From assembly GCA_030832645.1 (NCBI GenBank), contig JAURIR010000002.1, positions 18,871-82,870 of the forward strand: a stretch of DNA of 64,000 nt, given 5' to 3'. Source of the stretch: Chitinophagales bacterium. GTDB taxonomy: Bacteria; Bacteroidota; Bacteroidia; Chitinophagales; Chitinophagaceae. A model generated the notes under the pieces. The model worked only from the letters and a program-made list of their open reading frames with translations. It made no database searches and was not told the origin of the DNA. Shown one piece after another: positions 52,916 to 61,702 of this stretch (its first letter is position 1; each line of letters starts with the position of its first letter). The translations under genes were made by a program, and so were the position numbers.

Positions 52916-55477
52916 TTATTTAGGATCCAATGCTTTCTTGATTCTCTCTGAAATATCTTGTAAGTGATAGCGTGTCATTGCATCTGTTGCTCCAGAAGCG
53001 GCTGCTTGAGAAGCAGATCTCATTGCAGATAAGTGACCTCGCACAACTGAATACACATCAGATTTTTTGGTATCTCCAGAAGCCATTGCCATATTTCCCA
53101 TTGAGAGAGTTGCTGCAGCCGGAGAGTTAGATCCCAACAATGAAATCATTCTCTCCACATAACTTTTCTGAAGATTTCTTCTGTGTCCGTCGATTGATTT
53201 TTTGGCACTCCATTCGCTCAAGATATTTTTCTCTACATCATTGAATAGCTCGTCGACTGTATATGCATTGCTAAACCTGTTTGCATGAACAGCCATTTTT
53301 GATAATCTTGAAGAAGATAACATGCTTGCCAACACATTGTCTTGAATAGAGCTCAATTGATCCGTGATTGGATTATTGATCTTATCCAAGATATCGTAAT
53401 TCAACATCCACTCGGGTGTAGTAAAGAGTTGGTTGTTGATGAAGGCCACAGCTTCTTTTTGAATCGCCTTAGGTGTTACCTCGTATACATTACCGGCTTG
53501 CTCTACACTTTTTGGAGTTTCATAATATCCGCCGATGTTTCTTAATACATGTCCCAAGTATCTGTTGAATTGATTTACTACTTGTCCGTACATCAATCCA
53601 AGGTTCTGGTACCTGTCTGCTTCCTCTTTTGTCCACTCTGGTAATTTTGCTACAATTCTTTTCAAATTCTTCACACCGTATTCACTAGCTTTCATAGAAT
53701 TGTCTCCCAAGTCTTCGCTTTGTGTTCTTGGGTCAGATAAGTTTCCGTATTCATAAGTACCAAACCAAATACGTGGATTTTTGGCAAGGCGTTCATTGTA
53801 TAGTTTACTTCTTTGTTTTTTATCGGTTTCCTCGTCATCAGCGCCAAAGCCATATCCCCATTCGATTGCCCATTTATCGTAATCGCCAATACGTGGAAAC
53901 AATCCGGATCTGCCGATTTTATCTTCGGGTTGAGCAACGTAGTTGAAGCGGGCATAGTCCATGATAGAGGCAGTATGACCGTTAGCTTCTACCCACGACT
54001 TATCGCGCAATTTTTCAACGGGCGTTCTGCTGCTTGAACCCATGTTGTGGCGTAAACCAAGTGTATGTCCCACTTCATGCGAAGAAACAAAACGAATCAA
54101 ATTACCCATCAAGTCGTCATCAAATTTCATTTTTCTTGCACCTGTATCTATGGCGGCAGTTTGCACAAAATACCAATCGTGCACCAAGCTCATTACATTG
54201 TGGTACCATCCGATATGGCTTTCTATAATTTCACCGCTTCTTGGATCGTGTACATTTGGTCCGTATGCATTTTGAATATCGGATGCAAAATATCTGATCA
54301 CAGAGTAGCGCGCATCTTCTAAGCTCATCGTTGAATCGTTCTCAGGCCACTCTTTACCCATGATAGCATTCTTGAAACCTGCTTTTTCAAAGGCAGCTTG
54401 CCAGTCGTCGATTCCTTTTATAAGGTAGGGCCTCCATTTTTTTGGAGTTGCAGGATCTATGTAATAAACAATAGGCTTTTCTGGTTCTACCAATTCTCCT
54501 TTCTTCCACTTTTCAACGTCTTCTTTTTTGGGTTGAAGTTTCCAGCGAACGATGAAACTTTCTTCTTCGGATTTATGTTGATCGTCGGTGTATACAGTAT
54601 AATCATCTGCAAAAAATCCAATCCTTGGATCGGTCAATCTTTTTTGCATTGGTTTTTCTGGAAGGATGATGAACGAATTGTTTATTTCCAATGTGATCAC
54701 ACCAGCAGCATTCGCAGCAGGCAACGAAGCACTAGGAAAAGGAGACGGAGCGCCCATTCCAGGTGAAGCGGCACTCGCACCAAAGGTTTTTACAGATCTA
54801 ACTTCTGTATTGATCGGAAAACTTTTGATACTCTCTATATAAGATTTATCGGCTTGAATTCCTGTTAAGCTAAGTCTTCTTTTAGAAGCAGGATTCAACG
54901 ATACAGCTTGATTATCTCCTTTGAAAAAGTCTGTTACATCAATAACAGCTCCTGTAGAATCTGGTCCGAATGCTTTGATATCAAATGCTGCAGCAATGGG
55001 ATCCAGGTTCGAGTTCTTTACCGCCTTATATATAGGCTGAGAAGAATCAGCTACACTAATAACAGTTACAACTCTCATGAATACTTTATTATCTGGACCT
55101 TTTTCGAATCGCACAACCTGTTGGTTAGCCAACTCGCCTCCGTAAACACCTCCACCTCCAGCAACTTTTGTATAGCGTGTGATGGCCATGATGTCTCGTC
55201 CAAAAAGTGATTCTTTGATTTCGAAATAAAATTTATCGTCCACTTTGTGAACGTTGAAAAGTCCCTTGCTTGTTTTAGCCTTTGGGGTGATTACTTCCTT
55301 GTAGGATTTTGGTCCATTTCTAGGAGGAGCAGGGGGTGCTGCTGGAGCTGCAGTTGGAGCTACTGGGGCAGCAGGAGCCGTTGGCGGCTGATCTCTGCGG
55401 TTTTGGGCAGATATTGTTTCGATGCCCACTAAAATGCTACATGTAAAAAGCAATGCCTTGAACGAAAAAATCTTCAT
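52916..55477 (-). CDS. Exported zinc metalloprotease (DUF5117/DUF4953 type)
   Basis: 853-aa secreted protein. A signal peptide (ALLFTCSILVGIETISAQ) is followed by an Ala/Pro-rich linker of about 30 residues, then a DUF5117-like N-terminal region (FYFEIKESLFGRDIMAITR) and the catalytic domain with the extended zinc motif HEVGHTLGLRH (HExxHxxGxxH), followed by ASIMDYARFNY, which supplies the Met-turn-like Met. This places it in the metzincin-like group. The substrate is unknown. A TATATTTA box on the minus strand lies 20 nt before the ATG. Confidence 0.9.
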   Translation of the reverse strand: MKIFSFKALLFTCSILVGIETISAQNRRDQPPTAPAAPVAPTAAPAAPPAPPRNGPKSYKEVITPKAKTSKGLFNVHKVDDKFYFEIKESLFGRDIMAITRYTKVAGGGGVYGGELANQQVVRFEKGPDNKVFMRVVTVISVADSSQPIYKAVKNSNLDPIAAAFDIKAFGPDSTGAVIDVTDFFKGDNQAVSLNPASKRRLSLTGIQADKSYIESIKSFPINTEVRSVKTFGASAASPGMGAPSPFPSASLPAANAAGVITLEINNSFIILPEKPMQKRLTDPRIGFFADDYTVYTDDQHKSEEESFIVRWKLQPKKEDVEKWKKGELVEPEKPIVYYIDPATPKKWRPYLIKGIDDWQAAFEKAGFKNAIMGKEWPENDSTMSLEDARYSVIRYFASDIQNAYGPNVHDPRSGEIIESHIGWYHNVMSLVHDWYFVQTAAIDTGARKMKFDDDLMGNLIRFVSSHEVGHTLGLRHNMGSSSRTPVEKLRDKSWVEANGHTASIMDYARFNYVAQPEDKIGRSGLFPRIGDYDKWAIEWGYGFGADDEETDKKQRSKLYNERLAKNPRIWFGTYEYGNLSDPRTQSEDLGDNSMKASEYGVKNLKRIVAKLPEWTKEEADRYQNLGLMYGQVVNQFNRYLGHVLRNIGGYYETPKSVEQAGNVYEVTPKAIQKEAVAFINNQLFTTPEWMLNYDILDKINNPITDQLSSIQDNVLASMLSSSRLSKMAVHANRFSNAYTVDELFNDVEKNILSEWSAKKSIDGHRRNLQKSYVERMISLLGSNSPAAATLSMGNMAMASGDTKKSDVYSVVRGHLSAMRSASQAAASGATDAMTRYHLQDISERIKKALDPK

Positions 55478-55497
55478 TTTGATGGATTTAGAGTCGG

Positions 55498-55505
55498 TAA
55501 ATATA
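55498..55505 (-). promoter_or_regulatory. -7-like element of the metalloprotease gene
   Basis: The minus strand reads TATATTTA, the consensus except for the last base, 20 nt before the ATG at 55477. Confidence 0.4.
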
Positions 55506-55611
55506 AGGGGATTATATTATTTAAACTTCCCTCAATTTTTCAGGGAATACGATGTCATTGGGTAGAAAAAATTGTGCCGTTTTGATTTTTTTTTATTTTT
55601 TATTCACCTCG

Positions 55612-55641
55612 TTGCATTTTTTAATCAATTTTATTATCTTG
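55612..55641 (+). promoter_or_regulatory. Candidate promoter of the exbB-tonB operon
   Basis: TTG (55612-55614), 20-bp spacer, TATCTTG (55635-55641), one T short of TAnnTTTG. It would leave a leader of about 100 nt before the exbB ATG. Confidence 0.35.
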
Positions 55642-55748
55642 CTCTGCCCCTGAGGTATTCTTTTGTATCATTTAACACAAAGGGTTATTTTAGAGGTTAT
55701 TATAAACATTTTCAAACCAAAGAAATCTTTAACTAAAAAACGTACGTC

Positions 55749-56609
55749 ATGGCTGAAACAAAACCAACAGCGGCTGCAAAGTCAACCACATCAGCACAAC
55801 CCAAAAAAGGTGGTGGTAACGCAATTTCTTATCTGGCTCCAATCATTTGTGTAATTGCCGGATATTGTATTTGGAGATTCATTTTGGGAAATTCTGATGG
55901 CTTCACTAAGCCAGATGAGTTAGGTGGTTTCTGGCCATCTCACAAGGGTCCCAAGGGTGCATGGTACAGAATGTACGAGGGTGGAATCATCGTTCCATTG
56001 TTGCTTGGTGCATTCCTCATGGTAGTTGTATTCTCAATCGAGCGTTTTCTTACAATCAAGAAAGCAACTGGTACTGGAAACAACGATGAGTTTGTTCGTA
56101 AAATTCAATTTCATCTTGCAAACAAAAACGTTGATGCTGCTCTTGCTGAGTGCGACAAACAAAAAGGTAGCGTAGGAAACGTTATGAAAGCAGGTTTGAA
56201 AAAGTACAAAGAGATGATCTCTGATGGTGCTTTGAATACAGAACAAAAAGTTCTTGCAATTCAAAAAGAAGTAGAAGAAGCAACTGCACTTGAACTTCCA
56301 ATGTTGCAAAAGAACTTGGTATTCCTTTCTACGTTAACATCCCTTGGTACATTGGTTGCCCTTTTGGGTACTGTATTGGGTATGATTAAATCATTCTCTT
56401 CTCTTGGTGAAGAAGGTGGTTCAGGTGCTGCTGCTGAATTGGCGGTTGGTATCTCTGAAGCACTTTATAATACAGCATTGGGTATCGGTACTTCATCTGT
56501 AGCCTTGATGATGTACAACGTATTTACTACCAAGATTGATTCAATCACTTATGGTATTGACGAGTCTGGCTTTACACTAACGCAGAGCTTTGCATCTCAA
56601 TACAAGTAA
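55749..56609 (+). CDS. exbB: MotA/TolQ/ExbB proton channel protein
   Basis: Inner-membrane component that converts proton motive force for TonB. Three core membrane segments are present: IIVPLLLGAFLMVVVFSIERF, then LVFLSTLTSLGTLVALLGTVLGMI and AVGISEALYNTALGIGTSSVALMMYN, with the conserved TM3 Thr. An additional N-terminal membrane segment (LAPIICVIAGYCIWRFIL), preceded by a low-complexity Ala/Lys/Thr head, is typical of the phylum. 286 aa. First gene of exbB-exbD-exbD-tonB. Confidence 0.93.
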   Translation: MAETKPTAAAKSTTSAQPKKGGGNAISYLAPIICVIAGYCIWRFILGNSDGFTKPDELGGFWPSHKGPKGAWYRMYEGGIIVPLLLGAFLMVVVFSIERFLTIKKATGTGNNDEFVRKIQFHLANKNVDAALAECDKQKGSVGNVMKAGLKKYKEMISDGALNTEQKVLAIQKEVEEATALELPMLQKNLVFLSTLTSLGTLVALLGTVLGMIKSFSSLGEEGGSGAAAELAVGISEALYNTALGIGTSSVALMMYNVFTTKIDSITYGIDESGFTLTQSFASQYK

Positions 56610-56667
56610 ATGCTTCGGTTCCAATGGAACCAGAAGTTGGTAGTATCTAATTAACAAAATTGTAAAC

Positions 56668-57336
56668 ATGCCAAGTGTCAAAATAAAAAAACATGCTCCT
56701 GAAAACGACATGACGCCGTTCGTGGACGTAGCGTTCCTGATTTTGTCGTTTTTCATGTTGGCAACAAAGTTCAAACCTGAAGAGCCTGTGGAGGTAACCA
56801 CTCCAAACTCGGTATCTTCTCAGGTGTTGCCAGAGAAGGATGCATTGATGGTTTCGATAGATAAGGGTGGCAGGGTTTTTGTTTCGATGGATAATCCACA
56901 ATCACGTCAGTTGTTGATCGAGAATTTGAACCAGACTAGAAACCTCGGTTTAAGTCCTGCTGAAATAAAGAACTTCATCAACGCTCCAAGCGTTGGAGTT
57001 CCATTTAGTCAGTTGAAAGGGTTGCTTTCTCTTGATCAGGAAGAACCGTCTACCAAGGAAGTATTTAAAAAACAACCTGGTATTCCATGTTCTGATTCAA
57101 CAGGCGGTGAATTGTATTACTGGGTGCGCGACGCATTGGTTGCCTACTCCGGTAAGAAACTCAACCTGCTCATCAAGGCGGACAACAGTGCCAAGTACCC
57201 AGATTTTAAAAACGTTCTCAATGCTTTCAAGAAGAATGATCAAAATAAATTCCTTCTTGTAACTGCACCCGAGGATGCTCCTTCTGGAACTGCATTGTAT
57301 GTTACACGTCAGAAGCAAATTCAAAGTGGAAAGTAA
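56668..57336 (+). CDS. exbD: ExbD/TolR biopolymer transport protein, first copy
   Basis: Single membrane segment with the proton-carrying Asp in MTPFVDVAFLILSFFMLA, then a periplasmic domain that is longer than usual (222 aa in total against about 140) owing to an insertion around residues 95-155. Works with ExbB. 58 nt downstream of exbB. Confidence 0.93.
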   Translation: MPSVKIKKHAPENDMTPFVDVAFLILSFFMLATKFKPEEPVEVTTPNSVSSQVLPEKDALMVSIDKGGRVFVSMDNPQSRQLLIENLNQTRNLGLSPAEIKNFINAPSVGVPFSQLKGLLSLDQEEPSTKEVFKKQPGIPCSDSTGGELYYWVRDALVAYSGKKLNLLIKADNSAKYPDFKNVLNAFKKNDQNKFLLVTAPEDAPSGTALYVTRQKQIQSGK

Positions 57337-57361
57337 TTATTGATCAACTAAAAAGTCGAAT

Positions 57362-57898
57362 ATGGCAAGTATAGATACAGGGGGCGGCGATGGCGGACAC
57401 AAGAAAGGGCCTGGCGTAAAAAAAGCCAAGAAACTTTCTACGCGTGTCGACATGACCCCAATGGTGGATCTAGGATTCTTGTTGATCACCTTCTTCATCT
57501 TCACAACAACCATGTCTCAACCAACGGCAATGAATTTGTATATGCCAAAGGATGTAGACAAGCCAGAAGAGCAGAACAAGGTGAAAGAATCAGGAGCCTT
57601 CCACATCATGCTTGGAAAACAAGACGTGGTGTATTATTACGAAGGAATGGATCCAACACAGATAAAGACTGCAACTTTCAAAACCATACGAGATGAGATC
57701 ATTCGTAAAAAACAAAATACCAACCCCGAAGATCTTGTGGTAATCATCAAACCAACTGTTGATGCTACTTACAAGAACACGGTAGATATTTTGGACGAAA
57801 TGACCATCAACGAGATCAAGCGTTACGCAATGGTGGATATTTCACCTGTTGAGTACCAACTGATCAAGATTACGGAAGCTGCTGCTGGAATCAAGTAG
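57362..57898 (+). CDS. exbD: ExbD/TolR biopolymer transport protein, second copy
   Basis: Second ExbD paralogue of 178 aa. The membrane segment MTPMVDLGFLLITFFIFTTTM contains the conserved Asp. Gly-rich N-terminal head (GGGDGGHKKGPG). Having two different ExbD proteins suggests heteromeric ExbD in the channel. 25 nt after the first copy. Confidence 0.93.
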   Translation: MASIDTGGGDGGHKKGPGVKKAKKLSTRVDMTPMVDLGFLLITFFIFTTTMSQPTAMNLYMPKDVDKPEEQNKVKESGAFHIMLGKQDVVYYYEGMDPTQIKTATFKTIRDEIIRKKQNTNPEDLVVIIKPTVDATYKNTVDILDEMTINEIKRYAMVDISPVEYQLIKITEAAAGIK

Positions 57899-57942
57899 TA
57901 ATTGATAACGAAGGAAAAAGAAATTAAATTAAAAGCATTACA

Positions 57943-58788
57943 ATGGATGCAAATAAAATTTTAAGCACTGATCTCATCGACCTGGTTTTCGAAGGTAGAA
58001 ACAAGAGCTATGGTGCTTATGAGCTCCGTCAACAATACAACAAGCGTTTGAGAAATGCGTTGATCATCACCGCATCTATCGCGTTGTTGATGTTGCTTGT
58101 GTCCTTCCTATCTTCTCTCAACATTGGCGGTTCAAAAGGCAAAGTTGAGATCAAAGAAGTGCAATTGGAAGAGATCAAGCAAGACGAGCCCAATGAGCCA
58201 CCGCCACCTCCTCCTCCAAAACCACCAGAGCCACCTAAAGTGGAAATGGCAAAATTCACCCCTCCTAAAGTGGTGAAGGACGAAGAAGTGAAGGAAGACG
58301 AGAAGCCCCCGGAAATTGAAAAGCTAGAGGAAACTAAGATCGGTACTGTTAACCAAGAAGGTACAAAGGACGAAGGAATCGTTGCACCTCCAGTTGAAAG
58401 TACTGTCGTAGAAGCTCCAAAAGAAGACGATGAAAACAAAGTCTTCCAAAAGGTGGAAATCGACGCAGAATTCCCAGGTGGAACTTCTGGATGGACTCGT
58501 TATGTAACGCGTGAGATCGAAAGAAATATCGACGAGTTGCAAGACGATGGCCGCTCCGGTACCGTGGTAATTCTTTTCATTGTGGACAAAGAGGGTGCTG
58601 TAAGTGAAGTGCGTGCATTGCCTTGTAATGAGGCAGGTGTTGGCAATTGCTTACCACCAAGTTCTAAACTTGCTGAAATTGCTGTAAACGCAATCAGAAA
58701 GGGTCCAAAATGGAAGCCAGCCATTCAAAACGGTAGAAACGTGAAAGCGTATCGCCGTCAGCCGGTAACTTTCCAACTTTCAGAATAA
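57943..58788 (+). CDS. tonB: Energy transducer TonB
   Basis: One N-terminal membrane segment (ALIITASIALLMLLVSFLSSL), a proline/acid-rich periplasm-spanning spacer (PPPPPPKPPEPP, then KDEEVKEDEKPPEIEKLEE), and a C-terminal TonB domain (TVVILFIVDKEGAVSEVRAL, KWKPAIQNGRNVKAYRRQPVTF). 281 aa. It transmits energy to outer-membrane TonB-dependent receptors, none of which are encoded in the window. A strong terminator follows. Confidence 0.95.
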   Translation: MDANKILSTDLIDLVFEGRNKSYGAYELRQQYNKRLRNALIITASIALLMLLVSFLSSLNIGGSKGKVEIKEVQLEEIKQDEPNEPPPPPPPKPPEPPKVEMAKFTPPKVVKDEEVKEDEKPPEIEKLEETKIGTVNQEGTKDEGIVAPPVESTVVEAPKEDDENKVFQKVEIDAEFPGGTSGWTRYVTREIERNIDELQDDGRSGTVVILFIVDKEGAVSEVRALPCNEAGVGNCLPPSSKLAEIAVNAIRKGPKWKPAIQNGRNVKAYRRQPVTFQLSE

Positions 58789-58809
58789 ACAACGGTTTAT
58801 ACATTTTAC

Positions 58810-58843
58810 AAGGTCGTTTGGAATTCCAAACGACCTTTTTTTA
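58810..58843 (+). terminator. Terminator after tonB
   Basis: Perfect 14-bp inverted repeat AAGGTCGTTTGGAA/TTCCAAACGACCTT with no unpaired centre, followed by a run of T. Ends the exbB-tonB operon. Confidence 0.9.
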
Positions 58844-58864
58844 TTTGATTCCTTCACTTGATTG

Positions 58865-58872
58865 TACTTTTA
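58865..58872 (+). promoter_or_regulatory. -7-like box 4 nt before mnmE ATG
   Basis: TACTTTTA-CAGC-ATG. The consensus except for the last base, directly after the tonB terminator, so mnmE needs its own promoter here. The spacing predicts a leaderless mRNA. Confidence 0.45.
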
Positions 58873-58876
58873 CAGC

Positions 58877-60247
58877 ATGTCCACACCCTGGAATGATACC
58901 ATCGTTGCATTGGCCACTCCTCAAGGAATTGGTGCTATTGGGGTTATAAGGCTGAGCGGGAGCGATGCAATTGAATACGTAAATTCCATCTTCCCCTCCA
59001 AGAATCTGCTGGCAGAACCGGCTAACACATTGCATGTTGGTTTGTTGGTTGACGGAACTACAAAAATTGATGAAGTCGTTCTCTCCATCTTTAAAGCACC
59101 TAAATCCTATACAGGGGAAAATGTTGTTGAAGTTTCATGTCATGGATCTCACTATATTATTCAACAAATTATAGAAGTTTTTATCCGTAAAGGTGCACGG
59201 CTGGCCAAGCCAGGTGAATTTACCATGCGAGCTTTTCTCAATGGTAAGATGGATTTGGTTCAAGCCGAAGCGGTGGCCGACTTGATTGCCTCTGGAACAA
59301 AAGCAGCCCAGGAAACTGCTTTAAACCAGGTAAGAGGAGGCTTTTCGCATGTCTTGTCAGTCCTTCGTGAAGAGTTGATTCGTTTTTCTGCTTTGATCGA
59401 ATTGGAACTTGATTTTTCCCAAGAAGATGTAGAATTCGCAGATAGAACCCGTTTACAGGAATTGCTGGATCAAATCGGTAAAACAGTTAACGAGCTGCTC
59501 CAATCTTTTCAATTGGGCAATGTGATTAAAAATGGTGTAAGCGTTGCCATTATTGGAAAACCAAATGCAGGGAAGTCTACTTTGTTGAATACGTTGTTGA
59601 AAGAAAACAGGGCCATTGTAAGTTCTATTGCTGGAACAACGCGCGACACCATCGAAGAAGTATTGAATATCGATGGTGTATTATTCAGACTGATTGATAC
59701 CGCAGGTATCAGGGAAAGCAAAGATGAAATCGAATCCATTGGTGTTGAAAGAAGCAAAGAAAAAATGAAATCAGCCGATCTCGTGGTCTATCTGTATGAT
59801 GTTCATCAAACGGATTCAAATGAACTTCGTTCCATGCAAGAAGAATTGCAGCAAATTTCTAAACATTGGATATTGGTGGGCAATAAAGAAGATGACCAAC
59901 AGAAATTAGATAAATTGAATTCAACTGCATCATCAAATCAACTGTTCATATCCGCAAAATTTGATTATTGTATTGATGCGCTAAAAAATAAGTTAGTCAA
60001 TGCCGTTGTTCATGGTAATCTTGAAACAGAAAGTACAATTGTTACCAATGCCCGGCATTATCAATCACTTCAAAAGGTAGCCGATGCTATGCGCTCTATT
60101 CAGGAAGGTATGTCGAATCGAGTTCCTGGTGATTTACTTTCTGTAGATATTCGCCAGTGCCTCTATCACCTGGGAGAAATTACAGGAACAATCTCCAACG
60201 AAGATCAATTGGACTACATCTTTTCTAAGTTCTGCATCGGAAAGTAA
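58877..60247 (+). CDS. mnmE: tRNA modification GTPase MnmE (TrmE)
   Basis: With MnmG, forms the cmnm5 modification at wobble uridine 34. N-terminal tetrahydrofolate-binding domain (DTIVALATPQGIGAIGVIRLSG), then the helical domain interrupted by a GTPase domain: GKPNAGKSTLLN, TTRDTIEE, DTAGIRE. The C-terminal FSKFCIGK motif is complete. The track start TTG at 58862 is upstream of the -7-like box; ATG 58877 gives 456 aa. Confidence 0.96.
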   Translation: MSTPWNDTIVALATPQGIGAIGVIRLSGSDAIEYVNSIFPSKNLLAEPANTLHVGLLVDGTTKIDEVVLSIFKAPKSYTGENVVEVSCHGSHYIIQQIIEVFIRKGARLAKPGEFTMRAFLNGKMDLVQAEAVADLIASGTKAAQETALNQVRGGFSHVLSVLREELIRFSALIELELDFSQEDVEFADRTRLQELLDQIGKTVNELLQSFQLGNVIKNGVSVAIIGKPNAGKSTLLNTLLKENRAIVSSIAGTTRDTIEEVLNIDGVLFRLIDTAGIRESKDEIESIGVERSKEKMKSADLVVYLYDVHQTDSNELRSMQEELQQISKHWILVGNKEDDQQKLDKLNSTASSNQLFISAKFDYCIDALKNKLVNAVVHGNLETESTIVTNARHYQSLQKVADAMRSIQEGMSNRVPGDLLSVDIRQCLYHLGEITGTISNEDQLDYIFSKFCIGK

Positions 60248-60907
60248 TCAACCGGAGGTGCGATAGGCGAGCTGTATCCTAGTTGTTTCTTTATCAGGCT
60301 TTGCATAGCCAAGCCTCGCCAACCGGTGTGTTTCATGATAGCTGTCTAATCCAGAACAGGCAATGGTTCCAGCTTTTTCGATGTCTACATATCCATCCAA
60401 GCACCATGCATTCTCAGGAAAATACAATTGCATGATTTTCCCTATCACTAAAATAGTGCCATTCAAAGCAATATCTATTCGCTCTGCAAATTCGAGTCCA
60501 ATTTTAATTGCACTTTCTTTTACAAAAGGCGAGTTGAATTCATTCAAATAAACAGGGGTGAGTCCACATGCTTCAAACTCAGAAACATCTTTTCCATACC
60601 TCGCAGCAGTTTGATGTGCTTGTTCATAGATCTGTTTATGAACATGATTAATAGTGAAATAGCGTGTTTCTTCGATGTTGCTGAGGGTATGTCTCTCTAC
60701 GGAATCTGGACGAACAATGAATCCCATCAAAGCAGGATTTGCACCTAAGTGAACAACAGAATTAAAAACTGCAAGATTGGTTTGCTGCTGAGTATCAACA
60801 GTTCCAATTAGACTTAGGCTTTTGAATCCGGTGATGGAATTGATCAGTGCAGCTCTTTCTAGTTTTTCGAGTTGGGCAATGTTTTCATGGGTCAGGAAAA
60901 CCTCCAT
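60248..60907 (-). CDS. Flavin reductase-like domain protein
   Basis: 219-aa soluble protein with the split-barrel FMN-binding pattern: LGANPALMGFIVRPDS, TLSNIEETRYFTINHV, and a C-terminal part LDGYVDIEKAGTIACSGLDSYH. Probably an FMN-binding oxidoreductase; substrate unknown. It begins 4 nt after the stop of the upstream SDR gene, so the two are probably an operon. Its stop directly abuts the mnmE stop on the other strand. Confidence 0.75.
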   Translation of the reverse strand: MEVFLTHENIAQLEKLERAALINSITGFKSLSLIGTVDTQQQTNLAVFNSVVHLGANPALMGFIVRPDSVERHTLSNIEETRYFTINHVHKQIYEQAHQTAARYGKDVSEFEACGLTPVYLNEFNSPFVKESAIKIGLEFAERIDIALNGTILVIGKIMQLYFPENAWCLDGYVDIEKAGTIACSGLDSYHETHRLARLGYAKPDKETTRIQLAYRTSG

Positions 60908-60911
60908 CGGA

Positions 60912-61601
60912 TCAAATTTTAATATTGTTCATACCTCCATCCACTCCAATCACCTGTGCAGTCATCCAATTTGCTTTTTCTGAAAGTAGAAATGCAATCA
61001 TTTCAGCAACATCCCCGGGAGTACCTACTTTTCTCAATGGATTTCTTTTTTCTATGGCACTGAGTTTTTCCGGGGTATTGATAAATCGCTCTCCCAAAGG
61101 AGTGTTGACAAGCGAAGGGGCAACAGCATTGACCCTGATTCCTGGCGCCAACTCAGCAGCAAGAGATTTGGTAAATCCTTCAATAGCTGCCTTCGATATT
61201 GAAACAGATGTATGATAGGGCATGCCAACAGATGCTGCTACACTGCTGATAAAAACAATGGACGAGTTTCCATCTTTTTCTAACAAATGCAGGTAGGCTT
61301 TTACGAAGGCTACTGCACCTAATACATGTATGGAAAAATCGTTTTGAAAATCAGCAGCTGTCAACTGACCAAACGTTTTTAGGTTGATTGTTCCAGGACA
61401 GTACACGAGGCCATGTATTTTTTGATCGATCGTTGGGAAAGATCCAAAATCGTATTTTTCTACTTGGTAATTTCCGATTTCATCCTGCGCGGATCGGCTA
61501 ATGCCCAAAACATGATGTCCTTGGCTTTTTAAAATGGAAGCAGTTGATTTTCCAATTGCACTGTTACTTCCTGCAATGATGTATGTTTTGGATTCGCTCA
61601 T
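60912..61601 (-). CDS. Atypical short-chain dehydrogenase/reductase
   Basis: 229-aa SDR-fold protein. The cofactor-binding motif is GSNSAIGKSTA near the N terminus. FISSVAASVG holds the conserved Ser and SISKAAIEGFTKSLAAELAPGIRVNAVAPSLVNTPL the Lys and PG-like motif. The Tyr of YxxxK is absent: the residue four before the Lys is Val. GVDGGMNN ends the protein. Probably an atypical or divergent SDR; substrate unknown. It is upstream of the flavin-reductase-like gene. Confidence 0.85.
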   Translation of the reverse strand: MSESKTYIIAGSNSAIGKSTASILKSQGHHVLGISRSAQDEIGNYQVEKYDFGSFPTIDQKIHGLVYCPGTINLKTFGQLTAADFQNDFSIHVLGAVAFVKAYLHLLEKDGNSSIVFISSVAASVGMPYHTSVSISKAAIEGFTKSLAAELAPGIRVNAVAPSLVNTPLGERFINTPEKLSAIEKRNPLRKVGTPGDVAEMIAFLLSEKANWMTAQVIGVDGGMNNIKI

Positions 61602-61702
61602 TTGGTAATTTTTCTTTTTAACAAAACAAAGGGTATTTTGTTTGACGGAATGTCCAAAATCACTAAGTTCGAAATCAGATTGTATACCTAAATCCTTTTC
61701 AA

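Larger units (their letters stand above)
55478..55748. other. 271-bp divergent promoter region
   Basis: Separates the metalloprotease (minus) from exbB (plus). It holds a minus-strand TATATTTA box (55498-55505), a short hairpin TTCCCT-9 nt-AGGGAA (55527-55547) and a candidate plus-strand promoter at 55612-55641 (TTG, 20 bp, TATCTTG). No RNA gene was recognised. Confidence 0.5.
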
